Of a stretch of 64,000 bases of DNA, positions 8,700-17,972 are shown in pieces. A program made the position numbers and the translations under genes. The notes under the pieces were generated by a model. It saw only the letters and a list, made by a program, of their open reading frames with translations, did no database searches and was not told the origin of the DNA. This stretch comes from Balneolaceae bacterium (GTDB lineage Bacteria > Bacteroidota > Rhodothermia > Balneolales > Balneolaceae): the NCBI GenBank assembly GCA_017795005.1, contig CP051242.1:2504976-2568975 (forward strand), given 5' to 3'. Within the stretch, counting starts at the first letter, position 1; the number at the start of each line of letters is the position of its first letter.

Positions 8700-10859
8700 T
8701 TATTTAATAAGAGTCATTCTTTTAGTTTGAACGAAACTTCCTGCTTGTATTCTGTAAATATAAATACCTGAAGAAAGCTGGCCGGCATTAAAAGTAACGG
8801 TATGTTGACCTTGTTGTCTATGGCCATCAACAAGTATTGCTACTTTCTGTCCAACTAAATTAAATACCTCAAGTACAACATTTGACTGTTGAGGTAGCTC
8901 AAATGAAATTTGAGTACTCGGATTGAATGGGTTTGGATAGTTATTTGAAAGAGTAAAGGTATTTGGAGCCTGAGTTTCTTCCTCATTGTTATCATCACCC
9001 CCATCGGTAATTAAATCACTCTCACTATTTCCTGGAACTTTAGATACTCCGGAACTTCCAATTGAGACTGCTCCACCAGCAGACGTTATTGTAACTGTTC
9101 CAGTTGCTTCAATAGTAAGTGTTGACCCACTAACAACCCCAATATCTTCATTCAGGGTAAGATTGGAATAAAGAGGAAGTGAAACGTTTGACATTTCATT
9201 CCCAAGAGTAGCCCCGTGTTGTTCAATGGTATAAATTAAAGCTTGATAAGCATTAACTCTGCCATAACCCATTTCATTATTCCAGGTTAATCCAGAATGT
9301 TCTCCAGCACTAGCCGTATATGTGTAGCCCCCGACTTTTTCAGCTGAAGACTCAATAGCATACCTCACTTCTTCATGTGTTAAATCTGGGTTAATGGAAA
9401 TAATAAGTGCAGCTATGCCAGATACAAAAGGTGCAGCCGAAGAAGTACCGTTAAAATCAGAAACATAGTCTCCAGCTGTCCCGGAAGAGGTATTATACCC
9501 ATTCGTTCCTTGGCGATCAGTAGTATATATCTTTACTCCTGGGGCAACAACATCTAAACCTGTTCCGTAATTGCTTCCCCACCAATTTTCGCCGTCACAG
9601 GAAGAAGGAGATTTCCTTTCATCGCACATGCTCACAGCTCCTACTGCAATCACATCTGAATTTCCGGATGGGTATCTTATTGAACTATTGTTATCGTTAT
9701 GTGTTATAAACACAATAACAGTGCCCAAACCACCTCTTCCATAAGTAACTGCCTCATCTATGGCATCATCAATATATGATGAACTTAGTCCATTATGTGA
9801 CCATGAATTATTAATAACATCTGCTCCATTATCCCAGGCAAAGTTGAAACCATCTGCCACTTCGGCCGGTGTATTGACTCCTAACGTTAATTCATTACTT
9901 ATTGACATCAATGGGCTAGAAGGAGCTACACCTGCGATTCCAAGGCTATTATTTGCTTCGGCGCCAATTATTCCAGCTACTGCTGTTCCATGATTTCCTT
10001 CTATAATACTTGGTGAAGTCGCATTCTCTGTATCATAACTCGAGGATGACATATTTGACATATCAGGATGATCAAGTTCTATTCCATGATCAAAAACTGC
10101 TACTATTACATCTGAATCTCCCTGAGTTATATCCCAAGCATCCTCGATTTGAATATCGCTACCTGAAGTACCGCTATATTGACCTGTGTTAACCAGCCCC
10201 CATTGCGAGCTAAAATATGTATCATTAGCACTTTGAGTTAAATTAGTTACCATTAAATCAGGTTGTGAAGCTTTGAAAATACCGGTTTCAAAAAATAGAT
10301 TGGCCATTTCAAGTGCATTTCCTTTTGAATCCCTGTCACAAGCTAAAGTAAACCATAAAGGCATAAATCTGTTAGAACCTACAATTTCTACACCATTATT
10401 AATCGCCAGCTTTTCAAGTTCTAGGATGTCATCAGGCTTTTTTAGCTTAACATAAAATAAGTGAGATAGTCCCAGTTCATCTCCATCCTCAGAAAAAAAG
10501 AAAGGGGCTATATATTTTACTTCTTCTATATCAAGTTTTTCAGATTGATTTACATCAGAAACTATTGTCCAGTTAGAAGTCCCATAAGACTGGCTCTTAT
10601 TATATAAATTTAAGGTATTTCTTAAGTTCAGATTTTTTATTTCTCCTATTTTAGAAATTGAAATCCGAAGTCTTTCGGACAAATTTTGTTTTTCTAATCC
10701 CGTTTCTATCAGCACATAATTTTTAGTACTGTTAAGAGACAGGGGTTTTTTCTCATTTTTGTACCAGTAATAATACTCATTACTTTGAGCGTCGATTTTT
10801 ATTGGTACAAACATAAAAACTGCAACAAAAAAGAGCAGTACATGTTTGAAATTTTTCAT
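8700..10859 (-). CDS. Secreted subtilisin-like (S8) serine protease with type IX sorting domain
   Basis: A 719-residue preproprotease. A signal peptide ends near IDAQS (residue 25); residues about 30-205 look like an N-terminal propeptide. The S8 catalytic domain covers roughly 215-545 with D257 (VFDHG), H290 (GNHGTAVAG), oxyanion-hole candidate N388 (THNDNN) and nucleophile S473 (NGTSSAAPFVSG). The Asp motif has His where most subtilisins have Thr or Ser. The C terminus has YPNPFNP and ends KRMTLIK, a T9SS sorting signal, so the protease probably acts at the cell surface or is released. Likely role is extracellular protein degradation. It carries its own terminator. Confidence 0.93.
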   Translation of the reverse strand: MKNFKHVLLFFVAVFMFVPIKIDAQSNEYYYWYKNEKKPLSLNSTKNYVLIETGLEKQNLSERLRISISKIGEIKNLNLRNTLNLYNKSQSYGTSNWTIVSDVNQSEKLDIEEVKYIAPFFFSEDGDELGLSHLFYVKLKKPDDILELEKLAINNGVEIVGSNRFMPLWFTLACDRDSKGNALEMANLFFETGIFKASQPDLMVTNLTQSANDTYFSSQWGLVNTGQYSGTSGSDIQIEDAWDITQGDSDVIVAVFDHGIELDHPDMSNMSSSSYDTENATSPSIIEGNHGTAVAGIIGAEANNSLGIAGVAPSSPLMSISNELTLGVNTPAEVADGFNFAWDNGADVINNSWSHNGLSSSYIDDAIDEAVTYGRGGLGTVIVFITHNDNNSSIRYPSGNSDVIAVGAVSMCDERKSPSSCDGENWWGSNYGTGLDVVAPGVKIYTTDRQGTNGYNTSSGTAGDYVSDFNGTSSAAPFVSGIAALIISINPDLTHEEVRYAIESSAEKVGGYTYTASAGEHSGLTWNNEMGYGRVNAYQALIYTIEQHGATLGNEMSNVSLPLYSNLTLNEDIGVVSGSTLTIEATGTVTITSAGGAVSIGSSGVSKVPGNSESDLITDGGDDNNEEETQAPNTFTLSNNYPNPFNPSTQISFELPQQSNVVLEVFNLVGQKVAILVDGHRQQGQHTVTFNAGQLSSGIYIYRIQAGSFVQTKRMTLIK

Positions 10860-10921
10860 AATTAACCTACTAGAAGGTTGATATTTAAAATATTTTGAGG
10901 TTCAAAATGACCTTAGTACAA

Positions 10922-10940
10922 AAAGTGCATAAAACACTTT
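10922..10940 (-). terminator. Possible terminator after surface-repeat protein
   Basis: AAAGTG and CACTTT (10922-10927, 10935-10940) pair around a 7-base loop, and on the minus strand are followed by a short T-rich run. The stem is only 6 bp, so the call is weak. Confidence 0.4.
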
Positions 10941-10968
10941 CAGATTTAATGAGTTCTTAACTCTTGAT

Positions 10969-11925
10969 TCAATCTTTACCCAGCTTGAGTTGTAATTCCT
11001 CAATTAGCTTTTGTTGTGCTATAGTATGAAGAATCAATTCTTCGATCTTCAGTAACAATTTTTCATTCATTTCTGCGACTTTAATTCCATTTGCTTCAAC
11101 ATCGAGCGCAGAAGGAATACCAGGTAAATGCCCATTTTTTTCAATGAAAGCCTCTAATTCTGCCAGTGGCATCAAGTAGTAATCTTTTTCAAATACGTAA
11201 TCTGACCAGCCAGATGGTTGAACAACTACTTCTTCTGCTCTGATTGTACCTAATACATCCAGCTCATTATCAGGGGTAGTAGTACCTATTCCGACATTTC
11301 CATTCGAGTTCAATACAGTAATTCTTGTAGTTCCTGAAGTTCTGAGCTGAAGATTTTCATCATAGCTTCCAATCAAACCTTCGTTTACTCTTATTTCTTT
11401 ATCAAAATAGTATCGGGCTCTGTCTGTATTGAAATGAGCCCAATTTGTATTTTTTGGACCAATATCCATATATCCATAACCTGTACTTACTCTAACTGCT
11501 CCGCTCTGATTCCCTCTAATACTTCCATTCACATGGAGTTTTTCACTTGGAGATGTAGTTCCTATTCCAAAATTTCCATTGTCTTTTACCCTCATCCGTT
11601 CAGAACCATTTACAGTCAATGAGAAGTGATCATGATCAATTACATTCATTATCCAGGCTGTTCCTCCTCCGGTTCCCCCTTTTAAAATTGCAGAAGTTCC
11701 GCTTGGAGCTGGTAAATATCTGCTTATATGTACTCCAGAGCTAGTAAACTTCATAAATTGTTGTGAAGAATAGCCCACAGTTCCAACATGCAGTAAATCT
11801 GTAGGACTAGTAGTTCCGATTCCAACATTCCCGGAACTCGGAAATGTATTAGTTTGTGCAATCATAAGAGTAGAAGTAAGACTTATAACTACTATCAGGC
11901 TTAATAGATTTGCTAACTTTTTCAT
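10969..11925 (-). CDS. Exported surface protein with NVGIGTTSP repeats and C-terminal coiled coil
   Basis: I place the start at MKKLAN, preceded by a good GGGAGA ribosome-binding site; a longer in-frame reading lacks one. The 318-residue product has a signal peptide ending near IAQT. Three copies of a (N)xGIGTTxP...LHV/LDV motif occur near residues 34, 119 and 210, a repeat common in Bacteroidota surface and tail-fibre-like proteins. The end contains the LPGIPSA...NGIKVAEMNEKLLLKIEEL segment, typical of proteins ending in a trimerising helix, followed by a short coiled coil. Function is unknown; it is probably a trimeric surface fibre or adhesin. No phage genes are nearby. Confidence 0.75.
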   Translation of the reverse strand: MKKLANLLSLIVVISLTSTLMIAQTNTFPSSGNVGIGTTSPTDLLHVGTVGYSSQQFMKFTSSGVHISRYLPAPSGTSAILKGGTGGGTAWIMNVIDHDHFSLTVNGSERMRVKDNGNFGIGTTSPSEKLHVNGSIRGNQSGAVRVSTGYGYMDIGPKNTNWAHFNTDRARYYFDKEIRVNEGLIGSYDENLQLRTSGTTRITVLNSNGNVGIGTTTPDNELDVLGTIRAEEVVVQPSGWSDYVFEKDYYLMPLAELEAFIEKNGHLPGIPSALDVEANGIKVAEMNEKLLLKIEELILHTIAQQKLIEELQLKLGKD

Positions 11926-12076
11926 GATGTTCTCCCATTTGTTATTTGTTAAACTCAGTAATTTTATCACTAAGTTATTATATGAGTGAACTTTATGAAT
12001 ATTGTTACATTAAGAATATAAACTTAAAGCATTGATTGACTTACACTTAGATATATATAGTATATGATATACATAT

Positions 12077-12111
12077 AAAAAAAGCCAAACAGATACACTA
12101 TTCGGCTTTTT
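12077..12111 (-). terminator. Intrinsic terminator of ssrA
   Basis: On the minus strand, AAAAAGCCGAA pairs with TTTGGCTTTTT around a loop and is followed by T residues. It lies a few bases beyond the tmRNA 3' end. Confidence 0.8.
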
Positions 12112-12118
12112 ATAATTG

Positions 12119-12483
12119 TGGAGGTGCGGGGAGTCGAACCCCGGTCCGAAAAGGTAAACCTGCAAATATCTACATGTTTAGTTACTGATTAAATTTCGCA
12201 AGAAGCCGAGCCCGGTAACCAAGCGACTTCTCACTATTCTGTGAAAGATTCACGCAATTAAGACAGAAAACCGAATTACGCTATCCTATCTTGTATGGCG
12301 TTCAGTCTGGCAATGATAGGCACTTAACCAGAGGAACGGCTCAAGCAGTTTATGCTGCTAAGCGGTATGAATAATTGTTGTCAATTATTTTTGTATCCAT
12401 AATGGATGTTTTACGAGAACCATTGGACATCCTCGACATGCAACCTGCGGTGTTACTCATCCCGTCGAATCCAGTACACCCCC
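12119..12483 (-). ncRNA. ssrA: tmRNA (SsrA), one-piece
   Basis: The minus strand starts GGGGGTGTACTGGATTCGAC and ends GGTTCGACTCCCCGCACCTCC, the standard tRNA-like ends of tmRNA. GGGGGUG at the 5' end pairs with CACCUCC at the 3' end to make the 7-bp acceptor stem; the TψC arm carries GGTTCGACTCCC. CCA is not encoded, the bases after the discriminator being CAA. The internal reading frame encodes a proteolysis tag ending in YSYRLAA. Length about 365 nt is normal for a one-piece tmRNA. The RNA rescues stalled ribosomes with SmpB, which is not in this window. A TATTTTTG sequence at 12505-12512 may be the Bacteroidota-type -7 promoter element. Confidence 0.97.
12350..12382 (-). other. tmRNA tag-peptide reading frame
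   Basis: The frame reads Asp-Asn-Asn-Tyr-Ser-Tyr-Arg-Leu-Ala-Ala followed by TAA. LAA at the end is the standard degradation signal for ClpXP-type proteases. The exact resume codon cannot be fixed by eye; one or two further residues may precede the Asp. Confidence 0.8.
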
Positions 12484-12550
12484 AGTATGTCAAATAACAG
12501 ACCTCAAAAATACAAAAAACAATACTCTTTATTAAACAGGTTTAGTTAAT

Positions 12551-12601
12551 AGTTATTGGTTAATGGTTCATCTATTTTCCAATAACCATTAACCAATAAC
12601 T
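12551..12601. repeat. Perfect 18-bp inverted repeat upstream of DUF72 gene
   Basis: AGTTATTGGTTAATGGTT (12551-12568) is exactly inverted at 12584-12601 across a 15-base loop. The right arm ends 8 bases before the ATG of the next gene, so a hairpin could cover its ribosome-binding region. No T-run follows. It may be a small mobile repeat or a translational control element. Confidence 0.8.
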
Positions 12602-12609
12602 AAACGGCA

Positions 12610-13500
12610 ATGAAATTCGGTAGCGTCTCCAATCCAGAAGAAATAGACTTTACTCTTCCACAAGACCACCCTGATACTCTTAAAATTCTTAATCAGGGAA
12701 ACTCTGAAAATTTTGAAGCTTTTGTTGGATGTGCAAAATGGAATAAAGCGGATTTAAAAGGTTTTTATCCTCGTGGTACAAAAGACGAACTACAATATTA
12801 TTCACGACAGTTTAACTCTATTGAATTAAATGCCACTCATTATCGAATTTTCGGATCGGAAGTTGTAGAGGGATGGAAAGATAAAACTCCGGATGATTTC
12901 AAATTTTTCCCTAAAGTGGTAAATAGTATCAGTCATTATAAACGTCTAAAAGGTGTAGAAGCTCTCATTGAAGAATACACCCTCCCCATCCGGTCCTTCG
13001 AACATAAACTGGGTATGATTTTCCTACAGCTCAGGGATGATTTCAAACCTAAGGATATGGATCGGATTCGCTTATTTCTTGAAGCCTGGCCAAAAGATCT
13101 GCCCTTAGCAATAGAACTCCGACATACAGATTGGTTTAATGATGAAGCAGTAGCCAATCAAATTTACCAACTCTTTGAAGAATTTCAGGTTGCTAATATT
13201 ATCACAGACACAGCCGGTCGCAGAGATTTATTACATATGCGACTAACAACACCAGTTGCTTTTATAAGGTATGTTGGAGCCAATCACGAAAGTGATTACC
13301 CCAGACTTGATGATTGGGTTTATCGTATAAAAGAATGGAAAGATCTTGGTCTTGAAAAACTATATTTCTTTGTTCATCAAAATATTGAGAAAGAATCTCC
13401 CCTACTTTCCGCACACTTTATAAAACTTCTGAATAAGGAATTAGGAACTTCTTTAAAAATACCGAACGAAAATATCGCTCAACCGGGTTTAGGGTTCTGA
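12610..13500 (+). CDS. DUF72 (YecE-like) TIM-barrel protein
   Basis: A 296-residue cytoplasmic protein with family landmarks: FVGCAKWN near residue 38, RQFNSIELNATHYR, PDDFKFFPKV and the late segment LYFFVHQNIEKESPLL. DUF72 proteins fold as TIM barrels; their function has not been firmly established, though some have been linked to Fe-S or nuclease-like roles, so I assign none. The gene is alone, preceded by a strong inverted repeat and followed by a 97-bp gap before a TonB receptor gene. Confidence 0.88.
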   Translation: MKFGSVSNPEEIDFTLPQDHPDTLKILNQGNSENFEAFVGCAKWNKADLKGFYPRGTKDELQYYSRQFNSIELNATHYRIFGSEVVEGWKDKTPDDFKFFPKVVNSISHYKRLKGVEALIEEYTLPIRSFEHKLGMIFLQLRDDFKPKDMDRIRLFLEAWPKDLPLAIELRHTDWFNDEAVANQIYQLFEEFQVANIITDTAGRRDLLHMRLTTPVAFIRYVGANHESDYPRLDDWVYRIKEWKDLGLEKLYFFVHQNIEKESPLLSAHFIKLLNKELGTSLKIPNENIAQPGLGF

Positions 13501-13597
13501 TAAAAAAACAATTTCTTCACATTAAAATGTGAATTTCTTTCTAACTTTTTGATTCTACCTTCGTGTAAGTCGCCAATTAATTACGGTTCATAAGGTT

Positions 13598-15868
13598 ATG
13601 GTAAATAAAATATGGGTGTGTTTTGCGTTAATTTTAGCAGGCACATGGTCGAGTGAGGCAAGACAATCAGCATCTGTTAACGGATATGTTAAAGATGCTC
13701 AGACCGGGGAAACACTAATAAGCGCCAATGTTGCATTCCTTGAAAATAACCGGGGAGCATCAACAAATACTCTGGGATATTTTACTATTACCAATGTGCA
13801 ACCAGGCACTTATACACTTGCAGCTTCTTATATCGGGTACAAACTCTTTCAACAGGAAATAACCTTGTCTTCTGGTGAAAATCTAAGAATTGATATTGAG
13901 CTAATCCCGGATTTTGTACAAGGCGAAGAAATTGTAGTGGAGTCTGAAGCAGAAAAAGAAGAACTCAAGTCTATTGGAACTGCTCAGGTAAAAACTGAAC
14001 TTATAAAAGCATTACCGGCTATTTTCGAAGCGGATGTATTTCGTTCAATTCAATATTTACCGGGAGTAAAAGCAGCCTCCGACTTTTCAAGTGGATTATA
14101 TATCCGTGGTGGAAGTCCGGATCAAACTCTTATTCTGCTTGACCGAACTACCGTTTATAACCCAAGTCACTTTTTTGGATTCTTTTCTACTTTTAATCCC
14201 GATGCCATAAAAGATGTACGTTTATACAAAGGCGGTTATCCTGCCGAGTATGGAGGTCGCCTGGGATCTGTTCTTTCTATTTATAATAAAGATGGAAACA
14301 GTAAAGAAATGTCCGGTACAGTTACCTTGGGGATGCTCGCTTCACGTGCAGCAATTGAAGGTCCATATAAAAAAGGATCTTATATGTTTGCTGTACGTCG
14401 TTCCACACTGGAGCCTTTGTTGGCAGCGCTAAGACAAAACACCGATAATATCCCTTCTCTGTTCTACTTTTATGACTTCAATGGGAAAATTACACTTAAC
14501 GCTTCTAAAAACAATAAATTTTCTCTTGCCGCTTATACCGGTACAGATAAAGTCGTCTTCCCTTTTGCTACTGATGCTGAGTTCATACTTAATTATGGAA
14601 ATCAAACTGTAAGTGGTAATTGGACTCATATTTTTAATGAAAAACTATTTTCGAATTTTGTATTAACCGGATCAAGATATTTTAATTTCCCGGAATTTGA
14701 GTTTGGAGGAACACCATTTACCAGAGAAAACAATATTTATGATTACTCTCTAAAATCTGACCTCGAATACTTACCAAATGAAAAACATCAGATTTCAACT
14801 GGAATATGGGCCGGAGTATTTACTCTTAATCTTCAGGACAGATTTGATAATCAGGACAGTTTTAGTTCACGAATTCATTCCAGGTATGGTTCTCTTTATA
14901 TTCAGGATACGTGGCAACCAAATGATCTCTGGAAAATAATAGGAGGTTTAAGAGCAAACTATTTCTCTGATGGTGACTATTTAAGAATTGAACCAAGACT
15001 TTCTGTAGAGCATAAGCTAACCGAACGCGTTAGGTTACAAGCCGCATATGGACGTTATAACCAGTTCTTTACACTAATCACCAATGAAGCTTTTTCAGGA
15101 TTTGATATCTGGTTAACAAGCGATGACGGAATCAATCCTGCGTATGGAGATCAATATGTAATAGGTGCAAAAACCATTCCTTTTGAAGATTACGGATTAG
15201 ATATTGAAATCTATTATCGTAGTATGGAAGATCTTTTCGAGCTCGATCCTTTTCTACCAGACCCGGCCGGATTAGCTTATCCTGATTTATTCCGAATAGG
15301 AACCGGTTACGCTTACGGTATGGAAGTAATGTTCGAAAAACAGGTTGGTCGACTTAATGGATTCATCGGGTACACACTTGGGTATACCTGGCGTAAATTC
15401 CCTGGTTTTAATGTGGCTCCCGGTGATGAAGATAACCAGGCAAGGTTCTACCCTCCCAAATATGATCGAAGAAATGATGTCAATCTGATTCTGAATTATG
15501 ATCTGAGTAGAAAATGGAAGGTTACAAGTGCCTGGGTTTATGCAACAGGTCAGGCTTACACTCTTGCATTGGGACGTTATGCCAGATACGACGATCCTTT
15601 TTCCAGTGGAGATCCGATTGACAATTTTACGGTTGGAAAAGTTAATGCTTCACGTCTGCCGAGCTACCACAGATTAGATCTGTCTTTCTCCCGGCGTGGT
15701 ACTTTCTTTAACATTGGAGAATCTGAATTACAGCTCCAGATCATCAATGTTTATTCACGCAAAAATGTATGGTTCCAGAGCTTTGATTTTGAAGAAAACC
15801 CTGTTGTTAGAAATGACGTGAATCTTCTGCCAATACTACCAACTGTCTCTTACACAGTTAAATTCTAA
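13598..15868 (+). CDS. TonB-dependent receptor with carboxypeptidase-regulatory-like N-terminal domain
   Basis: A 756-residue outer-membrane protein. The signal peptide ends near SEARQ. Residues about 26-105 form the CarboxypepD_reg-like fold (VNGYVKDAQTGE...), followed by a plug domain (about 125-235, with YIRGGSPDQTLILLDR and YPAEYGGRLGSV) and a C-terminal beta-barrel ending in aromatic residues (YTVKF). It imports an unknown ligand, or displays one, using TonB energy. The next gene, 5 bp downstream, encodes a DUF4249 lipoprotein, a recurrent partner of such receptors in Bacteroidota. It is not a SusC/SusD pair, because no SusD is present. Confidence 0.93.
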   Translation: MVNKIWVCFALILAGTWSSEARQSASVNGYVKDAQTGETLISANVAFLENNRGASTNTLGYFTITNVQPGTYTLAASYIGYKLFQQEITLSSGENLRIDIELIPDFVQGEEIVVESEAEKEELKSIGTAQVKTELIKALPAIFEADVFRSIQYLPGVKAASDFSSGLYIRGGSPDQTLILLDRTTVYNPSHFFGFFSTFNPDAIKDVRLYKGGYPAEYGGRLGSVLSIYNKDGNSKEMSGTVTLGMLASRAAIEGPYKKGSYMFAVRRSTLEPLLAALRQNTDNIPSLFYFYDFNGKITLNASKNNKFSLAAYTGTDKVVFPFATDAEFILNYGNQTVSGNWTHIFNEKLFSNFVLTGSRYFNFPEFEFGGTPFTRENNIYDYSLKSDLEYLPNEKHQISTGIWAGVFTLNLQDRFDNQDSFSSRIHSRYGSLYIQDTWQPNDLWKIIGGLRANYFSDGDYLRIEPRLSVEHKLTERVRLQAAYGRYNQFFTLITNEAFSGFDIWLTSDDGINPAYGDQYVIGAKTIPFEDYGLDIEIYYRSMEDLFELDPFLPDPAGLAYPDLFRIGTGYAYGMEVMFEKQVGRLNGFIGYTLGYTWRKFPGFNVAPGDEDNQARFYPPKYDRRNDVNLILNYDLSRKWKVTSAWVYATGQAYTLALGRYARYDDPFSSGDPIDNFTVGKVNASRLPSYHRLDLSFSRRGTFFNIGESELQLQIINVYSRKNVWFQSFDFEENPVVRNDVNLLPILPTVSYTVKF

Positions 15869-15873
15869 GCACC

Positions 15874-16806
15874 ATGAAAAAACTAATTCTACTTTTTTTT
15901 CTTACTTCCGGAATCTATGCTGGATGTGACATCTACCCACAGGATGATTATGTGGAAGAATATGTAGTTGAATCTTACATCGTAGCTGGTAGAAATTTGC
16001 AGCAAGTCCGGCTTTCCACAACTGGCGAAGCTTTTGAATTTTACAGCTTCGAGAGTACAGCCGTAGCCGGTGCAACGGTGCAGATTAATCTGTTAACTCC
16101 AAATGGAAATGGTGTTGAGCAAACCTTTGCCTACCAAATGGCATCTCAAGGTATCTACACTCCTACTGTAGACCATTCCGTCCTACCGTCAAGAACGTAT
16201 CAGCTTTCCATTTCTGTTCCGACAGGGAGTGGATTTGATGAAATTAATGCAACTGCAATTGTACCTGGTAATTTTGATGTAATAGCTGGGATTCAGGATA
16301 CCCTGATATATCAAGCTTCTGAACAACTTGAAGTCACTTTATCAGAAAGTTCGTATCCTGGCAGACAAAACGTCTACATTTTTAATACTTTGGCTCTTAA
16401 CCCGATTGAAGAAAATCTCACTCCACTGTACGCAGATTTTTATGACAATGATATATCAGTAGATGAAAACGGAGAAAGAGATGATGACCTGTTAGAGGAA
16501 TTTTCAAATACCTCTTCAGGATTACTGAATGCTGGAAATTTTACTATTAATAATGATGGTTCTATCACTGTTCGTTACCCTTGGCTGGCAGTTGCCTTTT
16601 TTGAGGAAAACGAAATTGTAGCAACTACTGTAGATGATAATTTATACGATTTTATTCGATCAGCTGACGTTCAGTTTGGTGGGTCTACCCTATCCCCTGG
16701 TGAAATACAAAATGTGATTACCCATGTTGAGGGAGGAATAGGACTATTTGGTGCTATGGCTTCTGATACTATCCGAACCTATTTCAAAAGAAATCCAAAT
16801 TTCTAA
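15874..16806 (+). CDS. DUF4249 lipoprotein
   Basis: A 310-residue protein with a lipoprotein signal ending at Cys18 (GIYAGCD). The opening YVVESYIVAGRNLQQVRLS matches the beta-sandwich start of DUF4249, and the following region contains AVAGATVQINL and FDEINATAIVP strands. The function is unknown; the fold is thought to sit at the outer membrane beside its TonB receptor, and the 5-bp spacing implies co-translation. I infer a ligand-binding or stabilising role for the receptor. Confidence 0.85.
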   Translation: MKKLILLFFLTSGIYAGCDIYPQDDYVEEYVVESYIVAGRNLQQVRLSTTGEAFEFYSFESTAVAGATVQINLLTPNGNGVEQTFAYQMASQGIYTPTVDHSVLPSRTYQLSISVPTGSGFDEINATAIVPGNFDVIAGIQDTLIYQASEQLEVTLSESSYPGRQNVYIFNTLALNPIEENLTPLYADFYDNDISVDENGERDDDLLEEFSNTSSGLLNAGNFTINNDGSITVRYPWLAVAFFEENEIVATTVDDNLYDFIRSADVQFGGSTLSPGEIQNVITHVEGGIGLFGAMASDTIRTYFKRNPNF

Positions 16807-16847
16807 TTTTTGCAATTTTATTCCTGTTGGTTTGTTAGTTTAAACAC

Positions 16848-17519
16848 ATGAATATTGCTCTGAAATTATTACTACTTGTATTATCAGCCTTCTTTGTTCT
16901 ACCTGTTTACTCACAACAAACCGGGGAATTTGAAATAGCACGGGTAAAATATAGAGGTGGTGGCGATTGGTATAATGATCCTTCTTCCCTTAATAACTTA
17001 ATTGCATTTGCTAATCAGAATATGCCCATATCCATTGATCCCAACTATAAAGATATTGCTCTGGGAAGTTCTGAAATCCACTCATACCCTTTTCTTTTTC
17101 TTACCGGACATGGGACAATTACCGCAAATAACACAGAAGTGCGGAATCTCAGAGTCTATCTGGAAAATGGAGGTTTTCTCTATGTAGATGATGACTACGG
17201 GCTGGATGAGCATATAAGGGATGTATTAAACAGGGTTTTTCCTGATGAAGAATTAATGGAACTGCCTTTTAATCACCCTATTTATAATCAGGTTTTTGAT
17301 TTCCCAAGTGGACTTCCAAAAATTCATGAACATGATAATGAAAATCCAAGAGGATATGGTTTATTCAGAAATGGAAAACTGGTTGTGTATTATACCTACG
17401 AATCCAACTTAGGCGATGGCTGGGCTGATCCTGAAATCCATAATAACCCAGCAGAAGTAAGAGAAAAGGCGTTGAAAATGGGTGTAAATATTTTAGTATA
17501 TGCTTTAACGCGTATTTAA
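16848..17519 (+). CDS. DUF4159 domain protein, exported
   Basis: A 223-residue protein with a signal peptide ending near YSQQ (residue 23). The sequence contains the DUF4159 landmarks RGGGDWYNDPSSL, PFLFLTGHG and GGFLYVDDDYG, and ends VNILVYALTR. Members are often found as short periplasmic proteins, and the same domain is fused in larger MoxR/BatA-associated proteins. It appears to be related to the class I glutamine amidotransferase-like fold. No direct functional evidence is available. It follows the TonB/DUF4249 pair by 41 bp and may belong to the same transcript. Confidence 0.85.
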   Translation: MNIALKLLLLVLSAFFVLPVYSQQTGEFEIARVKYRGGGDWYNDPSSLNNLIAFANQNMPISIDPNYKDIALGSSEIHSYPFLFLTGHGTITANNTEVRNLRVYLENGGFLYVDDDYGLDEHIRDVLNRVFPDEELMELPFNHPIYNQVFDFPSGLPKIHEHDNENPRGYGLFRNGKLVVYYTYESNLGDGWADPEIHNNPAEVREKALKMGVNILVYALTRI

Positions 17520-17558
17520 TATCTTGTTGCTTTATACATTAGCACAAAAAAATTATTT

Positions 17559-17966
17559 ATGATTACTCCTTATCTGTATTTCCCGGGAAATTGTGAAGAA
17601 GCCATTAATTTTTACAAAGGGGTTTTTAAGGGTGAGATTACCTATTTGCAACGTTTTGGCGAAGCAAATATGCCCGTTGAAGAAGAATACAAAGACAAGA
17701 TTATGCATGCCACGTTGGAATTTGATGGTGGTCGGTTACAATTCTCGGACGGCGCTCCACATAAAGAAATTAATCCCGGAGATAATGTGCATTTGAGTTT
17801 ATCATTCGATAACGAAACAAAAATGAGGCTTACCTGGGGGAAATTAATAGAAGGTGGAAATGTGCATATGGAACTTCAGGATACTTTTTGGGGAGCAGTA
17901 TTCGGTCAACTTGAAGATAAATATGGAACTCGATGGATGTTTAATTTTCAAAAGGAAGAAAGCTAA
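17559..17966 (+). CDS. VOC-superfamily (PhnB/YjdN-like) protein
   Basis: A 135-residue small cytoplasmic protein. ITPYLYFPGNCEEAINFYKGVF at the start and AVFGQLEDKYGTRWMFNF at the end are the paired βαβββ halves of PhnB-like vicinal-oxygen-chelate folds. Members are related to glyoxalase/bleomycin-resistance proteins, but this branch generally lacks a proven reaction. Convergent with dnaG, with only 6 bp between stops. Confidence 0.85.
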   Translation: MITPYLYFPGNCEEAINFYKGVFKGEITYLQRFGEANMPVEEEYKDKIMHATLEFDGGRLQFSDGAPHKEINPGDNVHLSLSFDNETKMRLTWGKLIEGGNVHMELQDTFWGAVFGQLEDKYGTRWMFNFQKEES

Positions 17967-17972
17967 CACCTA

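Noticed and set aside
10969-11925. Prophage tail fibre
   Set aside because: The NVGIGTTSP repeat is also common in bacterial surface proteins, the gene has a signal peptide, and no phage structural or integrase genes are near.
15874-16806. SusD-like lipoprotein
   Set aside because: The protein lacks the helical TPR-type SusD pattern and has a beta-rich sequence of the DUF4249 type.
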